Positions 53,801 through 63,800 of a stretch of DNA of 64,000 nucleotides are shown here, piece by piece. A program made the translations under genes and the position numbers. Source of the stretch: Mesorhabditis belari (taxonomy: Eukaryota > Nematoda > Chromadorea > Rhabditida > Rhabditidae); NCBI GenBank assembly GCA_958450365.1, contig CAUEEP010000920.1, forward strand, positions 707,501 through 771,500, written 5' to 3'. Under the pieces are notes generated by a model. The model searched no databases, was not told where the DNA came from, and was given only the letters and a program-made list of their open reading frames with translations. The number at the start of each line of letters is the position of its first letter. Position 1 is the first letter of the stretch.

Positions 53801-56625
53801 CTTCTTGTACGGCTTCATTCTCAGTTTTTTCTTGATGATTGTGTTGACGGAGCTTCTCTTCAGACCCATTTTCTGTGCCATTCCTCGAGCCAATTGGTTA
53901 GGGTTTAATCTTAGACCATCGCGCACTTTCTTGACATTAGCCGGAGTAACCGCTGTTCGTTTTGCATCTCTTCCAGGGCTCAGAAACTGTGCCCAGAGTT
54001 TCATAACGTTGAATGGTTCGAGAAACGAGGCTTCTGGCGACATTCAGGCGCTTTGAGATCTCACTCGTCTGAACACGCTGCCGCTTGAGCTCAAGGATCG
54101 ATTGTCGATGTGGAGACGCTTTCACCATTCCTGAAAACAAACATATTAATGTATTGAAAGTTAGTAATCATACCAAAAAATAAGAAAAATACACAAAAAC
54201 TATAAAAACAGGTAAGCAAAAAGTGAAATGGGGCTCATAACATAAAACGACGTTGTTGCGGTAATTCTTGATCACCCTCTATTTCAAAGCATATTCGATT
54301 TCAATCTCAAATGATTTATCATCATTTCAGAAATCGGAGAACGATCCAGTTCTGGAGGGATTCATTTGCATTTTAGCTTTATTGTCCTTGATTTTCTTTG
54401 GTGTATTCATAAGTCAATATACAAGAATGGCAAACGAATTGGAAAATGGAGAAAAAGTGAATTATCAAATCGAGAATCCATCAGACAAACAATTCTTTCT
54501 CTATAAGGTTTGGTTTTAAAAAAGGAAACAAGAAATTCAAGGGTAGTTAGATCATCTAAAGAGATGTGAATGCAACTAAGCCAAGCATTTAGACTCTTGT
54601 ACTATACTCAGACTCACAGTACTCTTGCTACAGAAATACCTGACAATTATCTGACTATTGCACAATTCTAGGTCTGCATTGATATGCACGGTGACGAGTT
54701 GTGCAGTGTGAATCGAATTGTGGAGCCTGGATCGTATGCAAATGTGGGTTATTCTAGAAATTGTAGAATGTAATGATTAAAGTGTGTTCCTCGGGGATGT
54801 AGTTAAAACAGCGCCATAGAAAGCGTTCAAAATAGCGCCGTCAGATTTCTAACAATCCAAAAAATCAAGCCGGTTCAAGTTTTATACCAAAAAATTCCTT
54901 GCGTTCTTGGCTAAATGATGAGTGAAACAGTTTTTTTTAAAACGTTAATATTATAGATAAAAAGAGCGCTGAAAATGGAACTTTAAAGATATTCAGTTAA
55001 CCAACTGAGTATCACTGAGTACATTTTGAGCGTTATTTTTTTCTATGAATATTAACTTTTTAAAAAAACTGTTTCACTCATCATTTAGCCAAGAACGCAA
55101 GGAATTTCTTGGTATAAAATTTGAACCGGCTTGGTTTTTTGGATTTTGAGAAATTTGACGGCGCTGTTTTGAACGTTTTCTATTATGGCGCTGTTTTGAA
55201 CGTTTTATATTCGGCGATGTTTTGAACGTTTCCTATTCGGCGCTGTTTTAACTACAGCCCGTTCCTCGCGAGTAATGCCTTCTTTAAAACGCACGCTTAG
55301 GAAAGCTTAAAGCTTAGGAAAAAATTACCGCACTTTTAGCGAAAATTATTGCAAAAAATCACGAGCGACGACTTATATTCGACTCTTTTTAAAGATATTC
55401 AGCCGATCAACTGATTTGGTGGGAAATTCCTCTTCAAATGCAAAGATATTCAATTGACTCGGCGTGTAAAGTGGATTACTTCGTAGTTACTCGACGAAAA
55501 AACGCCGGTTAACCGAGTAAAGATTACTTATGCAAATTTTACTCGAGTAATTCTTTGCGAGGAACACACTCTAGGAATGATATTATCTATCAATAACAAA
55601 CAATAAACAACTATCGTATTTTCTCTAATAGTAGTGCACCCCGGCCGAGCCGAGTTGGTGACTATTTACGGCTTCCAAAGTTTTCCCAGAAGCTCAACAC
55701 TCAAATCCCCCACTAGATCTCATCGTCAGCTATATTTTCCGACCGCACATCGATAGGTTCTGATAAGCGGTTTTCGAGATTTCGAGGAATTTAGACGACG
55801 CTCACTACTATTAGAGAAAATACGGTAAATCGTGAAACCATTATTGAATAACAACAATAACAATAACAACAAATTTCTAAACAATTTACAGTACTCTCTG
55901 AAACGAGTTTTCTCTTTGAGTGAAGAGAACAAATTCACCGCTTTGCCGATCACTGTTCGTGGATTTTTAGTGAGTGAGCAAAATTCTAAAAAGTTTACAA
56001 AAAGCAAGCTCGACAAGGATTGAATACCGTATCTTCATAACCTCCCCCCAACTTTAGACACCTCGTTCTCAGCCTCCTTTTGAGATATTTTTATGTTTAA
56101 TATTCCAAAAGATAGCCCTTGATATCTTCTATCTTTTGATATATTAAACATAAAAATATCTCAAAATGGAGCTGAGAACGAGGCAACTAAAGTTGGTCGA
56201 GAGGGGCGGGCGGTTATTAGAGAAAATACGGTGTTTTTGTTCAATTTTGATGCTAAAATTATCTCAAACTCTAAAGATTACTGTAAAGTTCTTTAGCTAA
56301 ACAAATTCTAACTCTTTTACCATCATTTTAAAGATATTTAGTTGTAGACTTGAGCGAGACTGATCATTTGGATTTACAGTATCTTTAGCTGAAGATTTTG
56401 CTTAGCATTTCTAGAAAGTTGAATGGGTTTAGAAATGTAACATTGAACTCTAGACGTTTCTTAAATCAAAATCTATCGTGCTTTTACTTAGAAATGTTTC
56501 AGATGGACTTCCCATTGGCCGATTCATTTGTTTGGGAGAGCTTCTCAAAACATTTCCCTTCACAACAAATCTCCATCATCATCCAACCGATGAAAATGAA
56601 TTTCAAGAAATTTTTCAAGCTTTGA
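50856..56625 (+). CDS. Type II membrane protein with MSP/VAP-like domain, paralogue B (246 aa)
   Basis: Exons 50856-51053, 52003-52095, 54331-54507, 54672-54743, 55892-55969 and 56503-56625; all phase 0. Long acidic N-terminus (residues 1-97, Glu-rich, with EMEMEMER), then a membrane segment (about 104-121, GFICILALLSLIFFGVF). The MSP/VAP-like domain follows: YQIENPSDKQFFLYKVC, C-x8-C, IVEPGSYANYSLKRV (close to the MSP 'VxPGxxxxVxV' strand), PITVRGFL, and SFVWESFSKHFPSQQISIII. The C-terminus is lysine-rich. Its introns hold a mariner relic, a piggyBac relic, a DD37D transposon and a stack of MITEs, which explains the 5.8-kb span for 741 coding bases. Poly(A) signal near 56675. Function unknown; MSP-fold proteins act as binding platforms or sperm cytoskeletal units, but normally in the cytosol. 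Confidence 0.85.
51097..51605 (-). mobile_element. Internally deleted mariner, 509 bp
   Basis: TA-flanked, ends TTAGCTTGTCCAGTTATAAA and a partial complement. Encodes only the N-terminal HTH part in two frames (SQCRRWFQRFREG, RPPTIDNAVLKQ, RQTTRELAEIFGI). Intron 1 of paralogue B. Confidence 0.88.
52176..52904 (-). mobile_element. piggyBac-like relic with TTAA target duplication
   Basis: 729 bp between TTAA copies (52172-52175 and 52905-52908). Ends CCCATTCGAAAC and complement, followed by GCAGCG palindromes. Minus-strand coding remnants: TPKQFIYGWKDARESPTPF, then KLPKIRDYWSS, SRAKFESILRNLRFCDNE and DPAGDRPYKIRAIMEHFN, all typical of the piggyBac transposase N-terminal and central region. The rest of the catalytic domain is deleted. 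Intron 2 of paralogue B. Confidence 0.92.
53014..54279 (-). mobile_element. maT-like (DD37D) transposon, 1266 bp
   Basis: TA-flanked, ends CCGGGTGACCAAGAATTACC and complement. Transposase on the minus strand from about 54128: MVKASPHRQSILELKRQR, HTH SEISKRLNVARSLVSR, second HTH, ILFTDQKIFT (first Asp), YQQDGAPAH (second Asp), SPDLNPLDYS (third Asp, DD37D). At least two frameshifts and one TGA before PPSSPD. Intron 2 of paralogue B. Confidence 0.92.
54781..55570. mobile_element. MITE nested inside another MITE
   Basis: Outer ends AGTGTGTTCCTCG (54781) and complement (to 55570). Inside it a second TA-flanked element, 54802-55252, has ends GTTAAAACAGCGCC and complement, and arms of over 100 bp around aatgatgagtgaaacagttt. 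The right arm also contains four tandem gcgctgttttgaacgtt units. Both lie in intron 4 of paralogue B. Confidence 0.8.
55614..55825. mobile_element. MITE, CCGTATTTTCTC family, inverted copy
   Basis: TA-flanked; interior nearly identical to 41407-41608 read in the opposite direction. Intron 4 of paralogue B. Confidence 0.9.
56030..56231. mobile_element. MITE with CCGTAT ends and unrelated hairpin core
   Basis: 202 bp. Outer ends match the CCGTATTTTCTC family but the core is a different perfect-looking hairpin (gatatttttatgtttaatat and complement). Intron 5 of paralogue B. Confidence 0.75.
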
Positions 56626-56896
56626 AAGATAAATATCAAGTAATTTAATAGTTTTTGTACATTTTGTAGTAAAATAAATCTGATTTTTGTCTTAAACCTT
56701 CTATTTTTCTTTGTTAACCTCTTTATTGTTGAAGTTTTCGAATAAATATTCGTTTATCCAAAAAAAACATTCTTAATCTTTGCAACTTTTCGTAAAATCT
56801 TCATAAAATAAAGTAAACTTGGGTAATTAAATGGAAAAAGTCGCTTTCTGGGCATCCGGAGTCCAGAAACCGTTTTTCTACGAATCACACACACTA

Positions 56897-58310
56897 CAGG
56901 GTGCGGCATAAGTATAGTTACAGACTCAGAACCGTGTATCGTAATGAAATATGAACGGATTCATGTAAACTTTATCTAAAATTAATAACAGTAATCATAT
57001 TCATTTAAAAAATAACAAATTATTCAATATGGGCACCTTTATTCTTGATAACGGCTTTAAGACGCTTTGGATAACTTTCCACGGCGTCCTTTGTACTTTG
57101 TACTTTGTGGAATTTCCTTATCTCTCTAAATTTGGTTCCTTATCTCCAAATTTGGTTCCCCATCTCTCCAAATTTGGTTCCTTATCTCTCTAAATTTGGT
57201 TCCTTCTCTCTTTAACACGTATGTGTTAATTTTCAGCCCTTTATCAACGAAAATCAACGGTGTGCGACCAGTTTCTTCAGAGCCTTTTTCAGACTTTCAA
57301 CGTTTGCATGTTTTGTTGTGCATGCTTTTTGCTCCAAAATTGCCCAAACACAGAAATCCATAAGATTGAGGTCGGGCGAATTAGCTGGCCATTCATTGGC
57401 GGGAATGAAGTCGGGCAAATTGTTTCGACACCACTCTTGAGTCTTTTCTTGCGCTGGGACGCCGTCTTGCATCAACGTCCAGCGCCGATTTTGATAATGT
57501 CCTTGACTCCACGGCTGTACATGTTTTGTGAGAACGTCCAGATACACGTCTGCGTTAATTTACTGATGTCTAGTAATCGTCTGAGTTAATTCATTTAAAA
57601 AATAACAAATTATTCAATATGGGCACCTTTATTCTTGATAACGGCTTTAAGACACTTTGGATAACTTTCCACGGTGTCTTTTGTACTTTGTACTTTGTAC
57701 TTTGTGGAATTTCCACCCAGGCTTTCTTCAGAGCCTTTTTCAGACTTTCAACGTTTGCATGTTTTGCACAGTTTTCCTTCCTGTTTCTCATTTGAAGATC
57801 CGTGAGGCCATTATGCTTCCTTAACTTGTAAGGGTGAGTACCCAGATCCTTTTTGACGATACGACGGATAGTTCTATCAGAAACATTCAATTTGGAAGCC
57901 ATTTTTCTCATGCTCCGGGCAGGATTGCGCTTGATTCGTTTGATTCGAATTGCTTGATTCGTTCATGATTTTCTTGAGTCTCGTGTGATCAATGTTTGGC
58001 GGACGTCCACTTTTAGAAAGCTCTTCGACTCTATTTTGTTGCAAAATGCGGTATACCGTCATTCGATGCATTTTCAGCAGTTTGGCAATATCCGAAGTTG
58101 ATTGTCTTTGTGCTCCAAGCTGAAGAATAGCGGCACGGCTGGGAGAAGCCTTCACCATTATGTCCAAACTTAAAAATTTGCTTAAAAACTGCTACATAAT
58201 ATAAAAAAGCATTCAAATTAAGAAAAAATAATCCTTTGGCAACAAATAAAAATCAAACAGCTTCTTAAATCAATGTTACAACCTTGTAACCATACTTATG
58301 CCGCACCTTA
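56897..58310 (-). mobile_element. maT-like (DD37D) transposon with rearranged 3' end
   Basis: TA-flanked, left end CAGGGTGCGGCATAAG; the right end is mutated in its last bases. Minus-strand transposase fragments: MVKASPSRAAILQL with HTH SDIAKLLKMHRMTVYR, second HTH SKLNVSDRTIRRIV, then an early jump to the C-terminus, and separately LMQDGVPA and NSPDLNLMDFCVW with 37-type spacing. The 3'-terminal 120 bases occur twice (57001-57120 and 57592-57715), and a aaatttggttcc tandem repeat fills 57121-57210. Not functional. Confidence 0.88.
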
Positions 58311-58312
58311 TA

Positions 58313-58514
58313 GACATGGGAAAATTCCAAGACAAACCTAACTCCACCTTCATTTTCTCAGCCGTCTCTTGACGGATTGTTCTGAAATTTTGCTTACAAA
58401 TAGAAATTGGCGTTCTCTGCTTTCAGACAAAATTTCAGAGCAATCGGTGAAGAGACGGCTGAGAAAATGAAGGTGAAAGATGGAATTAGGTTTGGGTTCG
58501 AATTTTCCCATGTC
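58313..58514. mobile_element. MITE, 202 bp
   Basis: TA-flanked, ends GACATGGGAAAATTC and complement, inner arms around cttcattttctcagccgtct. Directly abuts the DD37D element, sharing the TA. Confidence 0.9.
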
Positions 58515-58815
58515 TAGTACACATTTGGGTAATTAAACAATTAATTGACGAATGTGAATGGTTTTCCGGATTTGCCAGATGCCACTTTTTCCATTGATCT
58601 TTTTGTTTCATTTTCTAATTTGAATTTTCCATTGATCCCCTTTGGTTATCATTAATTTTCTGATTTGCCAATGGCAATTGTTTGAAATGAATTTCTCTCA
58701 AAAAGTGACATCTGTTCAATAGCTCAGATCTTATTCAAAAAAAATCATTTTACAAATTTCAGCCTAATATTTTTATTAAAGCTTATTTTCAATATATTCA
58801 GCTTATTCAGCTGCA

Positions 58816-61367
58816 ATGATTTTCCCACCTGGACCTGAGAATTCCGAGAATTCCGATTACGAAGTGGTTGTGGAAAATGTGGACAATATTGAGAGGAAAT
58901 TGAAACTCTCTAATCAAAAGGTATTCAAACTTTTAAATATTACTATATTGAACTTTTAAATATTACTATTCAGTACAAGAGCTTTAAAGAAATAGTATTA
59001 TTAGGTTGGCAAGTTATAAACGATCGTTTTTTGGGTAATGTGTTTTCTGAAAAAACGGTTTATCCAATCAAAAAAACGGTTTGCTTCATTCAAAAGCCCT
59101 ATCCTTAATCTACAAGATGGCTTTTTTGAATTTTTGAAAAGTGTTTTATTTTAGAACTTTTAACTTTAGAACTTCAGGCATTAAGAGTTGAAAATTCTGA
59201 TTTCTAGCATTCATGAGCTAATATATTTTTGAGTGATTGCATACTTTTTAAAATAAAACGCTTCATCGATTACATAGTTTCCCAAAATTTCAGAACAATC
59301 CAATTTTCGGAAGGTTGATTTTGAAATTAGGCTCAAAATTTACTTTTGTGCTAATTTAATGCATTTTCTTTTGAATTTAAGCAAGATTTTTAAAAAAGAT
59401 GAAAATAAAGAGAACGGTTCGATCGAAGATTGGATTGTTCTGAAAGGATAGGGCTTTTGAATGAAGCAAACCGTTTTTTGATTGGATAAGCCGTTTTTTC
59501 AGAAAACACATTACCCTAAAAACGATCGTTTATAACTTGCCAACCTAATATGAGTTGAAATCATTTATCCAATCTCATAACAATCATTTTTTCAGCAATC
59601 CTCCAATTCTCCATCTGATGTCGATGAGAAAACTCCAAAAGCGACTCGTTCTAAGGTTTTTAAAATCTCAAATAACAAATCTCAAATCTCAAAACAAAGC
59701 TCTAAGCACAAATTTCAATTTTAGAAATCAATCCGTACTCCAAAGATGAAAACCTCAAAAAAAGACAATTCTTCACCATCTCGAACTGAAGAAGAAAACA
59801 GTGACAATCCGGAGAAGAATCTCGTTTGTTTTATTTGCTTTTGATACTTGTAAACTAATGCCAATTCAAGGAAAATGCTAAACAATTTTCAGAATAGACG
59901 ATTCAATCAAATTGCTAAAATTTGATGCTTCTTACAGCTTCATTTAAAATCTTAAATACATTCTTTTTCGAAAAACAAAGTACCCAACAAAACTTGGGTA
60001 ATTAAACCGAAATAAAGCGGTTTCTGGCTAGTCAAATCGGGGCAGTGTGCCAGAAGCCGTTTTTTCTTACGAACGACATGGAGGGTACGCACACTCGGGT
60101 AATTAAACCCAAACAAAGCGGTTTCTGGCCACTCAAATCAGCGCAGTGTGCCAGAAGCCGTTTTTTCGTTTTTTCGAACGACATCAAGGGTACGCACATT
60201 TGGGTAATTAAACCGGGGAAAGGCCTCTTACTCGCCTCCCACCCAAAATAAGTGTGCCAGAAGCCGTTTTTTCTTGCGAGTGACATGGAGGGTACGCACA
60301 AGGAAACCCTTTTAAGGCAATAAATTCTTGAATTTTTCAACGAAAACGAATTGTTATATGTTAAGAGTCTTATGTGCCAGAAAGGGTACGCGTATATTTT
60401 TGAGCACAAAGTACACCAAAAATTTATAAACAATCAAATTTAGCGTCAACTCGATGCTCAAATGGATCGAATGCTTGAATCTTATTATACGGATGATGAA
60501 AGTCAAGATGATACTGAAGAGAAGGTTTCAGGGAAAATATAAATGCAAAATTATGCAAAATTCATTCTAGAAGAAGTCGAAAAAAAGTGATAAGAAAGAG
60601 TTTCTCAAAAAGCTTTTCGGAATACTTCTTGGAATACTTTGCTATAACGCAATCAATCAACTGATTCTCCCCAGTTCACAGGAGTTTTCCGTTCTTGATT
60701 CAACAGCTTCTTATCAAGTGGAGAATCCATCAACAACGCATTTTATGCTGTACAAGGTGAGCTCAATGCTATAAAGATCAGTTTTAAAGTGTACTTGGTC
60801 TCAAGGATGTAAACACACTCTTTCTGGTGCATTTGAGTGATCAATAGCAGAAGAGTGACGTATTTAGTGCACAAGAAAGGGTGTGTTTCCATCCTTAAGC
60901 CTAAACAGAATAGAAATAGAGTAAAAATTGGGTTAAAAAGGCTTAAAAAGTCATGATTTCAATTTCAGCTCTGTATCAAGGATCATTTCTGTGCTGGACC
61001 GTTTGTCTTGGAGCCAATCAATCAACAAAATGTAAGCCGATCATCTGCTATGAATCAAAAGCCAATTTTCAGCATACTTTCAACCGTGACGAGTTCTCAG
61101 AGTCGACAATCAAGCCATTATATGTGCATCATTTCTTGGTTGGTTAGAGATCAAGTGTATATTCGAACTAAAGCAGTTTTTAAAAGATGCACCTAGAGAA
61201 AAGCTATCGTCATCAGGCTTTAAGCCAGGCTGAAGTGTTGATTTGCGGTAAAAATGCCTTTATTTCAGCTTTCCAAGCCACCAAAGAATCCCTCATCCGT
61301 TTGGGAGGCTTTCTCCGTTCATTTCCCCACTCAAGCACAACAATTTGTCGTCGATGAAATGAAATAA
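58816..61367 (+). CDS. Type II membrane protein with MSP/VAP-like domain, paralogue C (252 aa)
   Basis: Exons 58816-58920, 59596-59655, 59725-59823, 60444-60524, 60571-60756, 60969-61031, 61073-61138 and 61269-61367; all phase 0. Hydrophilic N-terminus of about 125 residues (acidic, then KKSKKSDKKEFLKK directly before the membrane segment LFGILLGILCYNAI). The domain starts YQVENPSTTHFMLYKLC, with cysteine pair C-x5-C, ends a strand FVLEP, and finishes SSVWEAFSVHFPTQAQQFVV. Compared with A and B the N-terminal part is split into more exons, while the three domain exon boundaries (after LYK, after the Cys-pair exon, before the VWE exon) are identical. A 548-bp MITE fills intron 1, and the satellite of 59990-60305 fills intron 3. 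The strong basic-inside signal supports type II topology. Confidence 0.85.
59001..59548. mobile_element. Mariner-type MITE, 548 bp
   Basis: TA-flanked, ends TTAGGTTGGCAAGTTATAAA and complement, arms about 105 bp and almost perfect. Intron 1 of paralogue C. Confidence 0.92.
59990..60305. repeat. Satellite, three units, inverted relative to 39709-40690
   Basis: Units contain gggtaattaaacc, gcggtttctggc and gtgtgccagaagccgttttt. Read on the minus strand they match the gtgcgtacc...cttctggcacac unit of the 40-kb array. Intron 3 of paralogue C. Confidence 0.85.
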
Positions 61368-61919
61368 ACCATCAATGAAACATATTAACTTGTTTCCATC
61401 TTTTAATCTTTTAATATTCTCATTTAAACGTGCCATAATCGATTCAACTAATTTTACTGTATCTTTCATTCTTTTAAATATGTCTTTTCTAAAGTTGTAT
61501 ACTGTCAAATTTTGCTGCTTAAGCGCCATCAAATTGTTTTTCTTTGAATAAATAACTTTTTTAAATAGAAAAAAAGGTAAAACGATGATAAAAAGCATTT
61601 AAATCAGCACAAGCGGAAATAAAAGAAAACGGTCATTCTAAAAACTGACCCGAAGCCACCGTAGCTAAAGCAAGCTTTACGGATATTTAAAATTTCATTC
61701 TTCTCATTTTCACAAATGATCAGGCGTGAATTATTAGCGTAAATTTAAGTAAAACTAAACCTGAAAGCCTGTTGGAGCTTTAAATTGGGTCAAAAGTCCA
61801 TTAAAAGCTCTAAGCACCTGGCTTTGGTCTGAAGATTAGGTTTATCGCGTTCGATTTATGTTCTCTATGTTTAAGAATATGTGTTTTTCTTTAATTTATT
61901 TATTTTAGAGGCCAGGCGA

Positions 61920-63178
61920 ATGAGCTCTCACGGGCTGGGACGCACCAATTCATATAGCGGCCCAAAGAAAGGTTGGTTTTTGCAAGTTTACTTGCACTTT
62001 CACCACGAAGTTTACGTCGCTTTTCAAGTTGTTTGATTGTAAATCGAGCTGCGCAAGATTTATCGCATAGTACAAAACTTGAGACCAATAATACGGGTTT
62101 TTTTCAGATAAGCAATGGTGGTTCAAGAAAGTGGACGGCTGTACCGGGGCATTCACGCGACGAATGAAAGATCTCACCCAGGAGTGGCTTCAAATGAAGT
62201 ATTTTTTCGAAAGCTATTTGTTTAAGTGTCTGACAATTGTTCCAAATGGTGACTGTAGTTTTAAATATAAAATCTATAAACTAAATCTGAATCAGAAGTT
62301 GATACACCATAATTTCTTTCCATTTAGCTCAACAAATGGGCAGGCGATCTACGTAGACCGAGAGCTATTGCATGGCTCGGAAACGATCGAGCGGCTTCTT
62401 GAAGGTTTTGCTTTCCATTCTATTAAAAATTTGAGATTTTAAGAAAAATGCCACAATGAGTCTGGCTCTACAAAACCTTTGCTGTTCAAGTAAGTTTTTA
62501 AATATTTAAGAACTCTCTTAACATGTTATTTTTAGATCTACTGACCATCTAACGACATTTGACGTCCCATTCGCTACACCAGCACTTGTGACGGTTGGTT
62601 TTGTCCTTTGATGAAGTTGAAGTAATCTCAGAAATCGCTAAAACATTTGCATGTTTAGTTTCTCGAATTTTTGGTGGCTAAACGCGAAACAGATCATTTC
62701 ACTCCAAATGGAACGCTCCGGGCCGAGGAATGCTCAGAAATGTTTAAGGTTTGGTTTAGCTAAAAACTGAAATGTCCCTTATTTAGATTGCTTCATACTT
62801 TGCCATGTCTTGGTGTTTCAAAGAGATAACTGAGCAATTCGGGCAATATTTGCAGGTTCGGTTTAATCCAAAGTTTTATTATAGATATGATATAATTTTA
62901 TTTTCAGGGAGGTGATATGCAACAGATTAGCCGTTGGCTTGGAATCAATCGGGATGAGGCATCGCAAGGTTTTTCCGAAAAAATGTTAGATCAAGTAAGG
63001 ATTTCAGTCGGTGATATTATCTATATAGGTAGCGGTCATCTACATAGCAATTAGAATAACCAATAAATCAATTTTTTTTCAGATTTATCGTGAGGGACTC
63101 TTTGATGCTCAAGATCAAGCGACTGATGTCAAACTGGCCCGTTTCTATCCAGGACACGCCTTTCCACCAAGGGTTTGA
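61920..63178 (+). CDS. Divergent SKP1-related protein with N-terminal extension (about 264 aa)
   Basis: Exons 61920-61971, 62108-62404, 62444-62489, 62536-62593, 62659-62748, 62787-62855, 62908-62994 and 63083-63178, in phase throughout. A TTTTAG trans-splice-like acceptor sits nine bases before the ATG. Residues about 100-264 follow the SKP1/BTB fold: NGQAIYVDRELLHGSETIERLL (SKP1 DGxxFxVDxEIAxxSxTIxxML), TFDVPFATPALVTFLEFL (helix before the acidic loop), LRAEECSEMFKIASYFAMSW, then YLQGGDMQQISRWLGI (SKP1 xxxxGKTPEEIRKTFxI). The first 100 residues (KQWWFKKVDGCTGAFTRRMK) have no counterpart in SKP1. Exon 2 may hide a 75-base intron (GTAGTT...CCATTTAG), but the unspliced frame is open. Sequence is so diverged that cullin and F-box binding cannot be assumed. 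Poly(A) signal near 63403. Confidence 0.68.
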
Positions 63179-63746
63179 TTTTTATTCCTTCATATTATCA
63201 CTAATCTTTAGAACAAGGCCACACCTAAGGCGCCATAAAACCAAAATTGAAATAGATTTCTCAACTTGTTATTTCCTAATTTTTAAACAGTTCATGCCAG
63301 GTCATTGTTTCTTTCGCTTAGTTTTTCTCTCATTTATTGATTGTTGTTGATTCTCTATACTGCCCAATTCACATACTCAAATGATTGTTTTTGAATTTTT
63401 TTGAATAAATACTGACCAAAATTTAGTCTGAAAGTTCAAAGCTTTTTGAGTAAGTGATGTATGAAAGGATGGCTCTTGTAACGTTGGCGAGACTTTTGAC
63501 CTTTTTAGAGATTTCCTACTTGGCAATGTGTTGTTTTATGTTTGCGGTAGTTTGTCAACAACAATTTAGCAACAAAAAAATATCTTTTCCTTGATTCCAC
63601 AATTTAATCGAACAATCCGAAGCAATTGCGGCAAAAGGGGTCTCTCTTTTTTTTTTTCAAAAACAAAAAAAAAAAAATTTTTTTGGGGGGTTGGGGGGGG
63701 GAAAATATATAAATAATTTTTTTTTTTTTCCCTCTTTTTTTTTTTT

Positions 63747-63800
<54 letters not shown>

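Larger units (their letters stand above)
56818..58545. repeat. Satellite unit split by two transposon insertions
   Basis: 56818-56894 (acttgggtaattaaa ... tttctacgaatcacacacac) and 58515-58545 (tagtacacatttgggtaattaaac) are the two parts of one 102-bp-type unit, related to 59990-60305. A DD37D element and a MITE occupy the gap. Confidence 0.65.
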
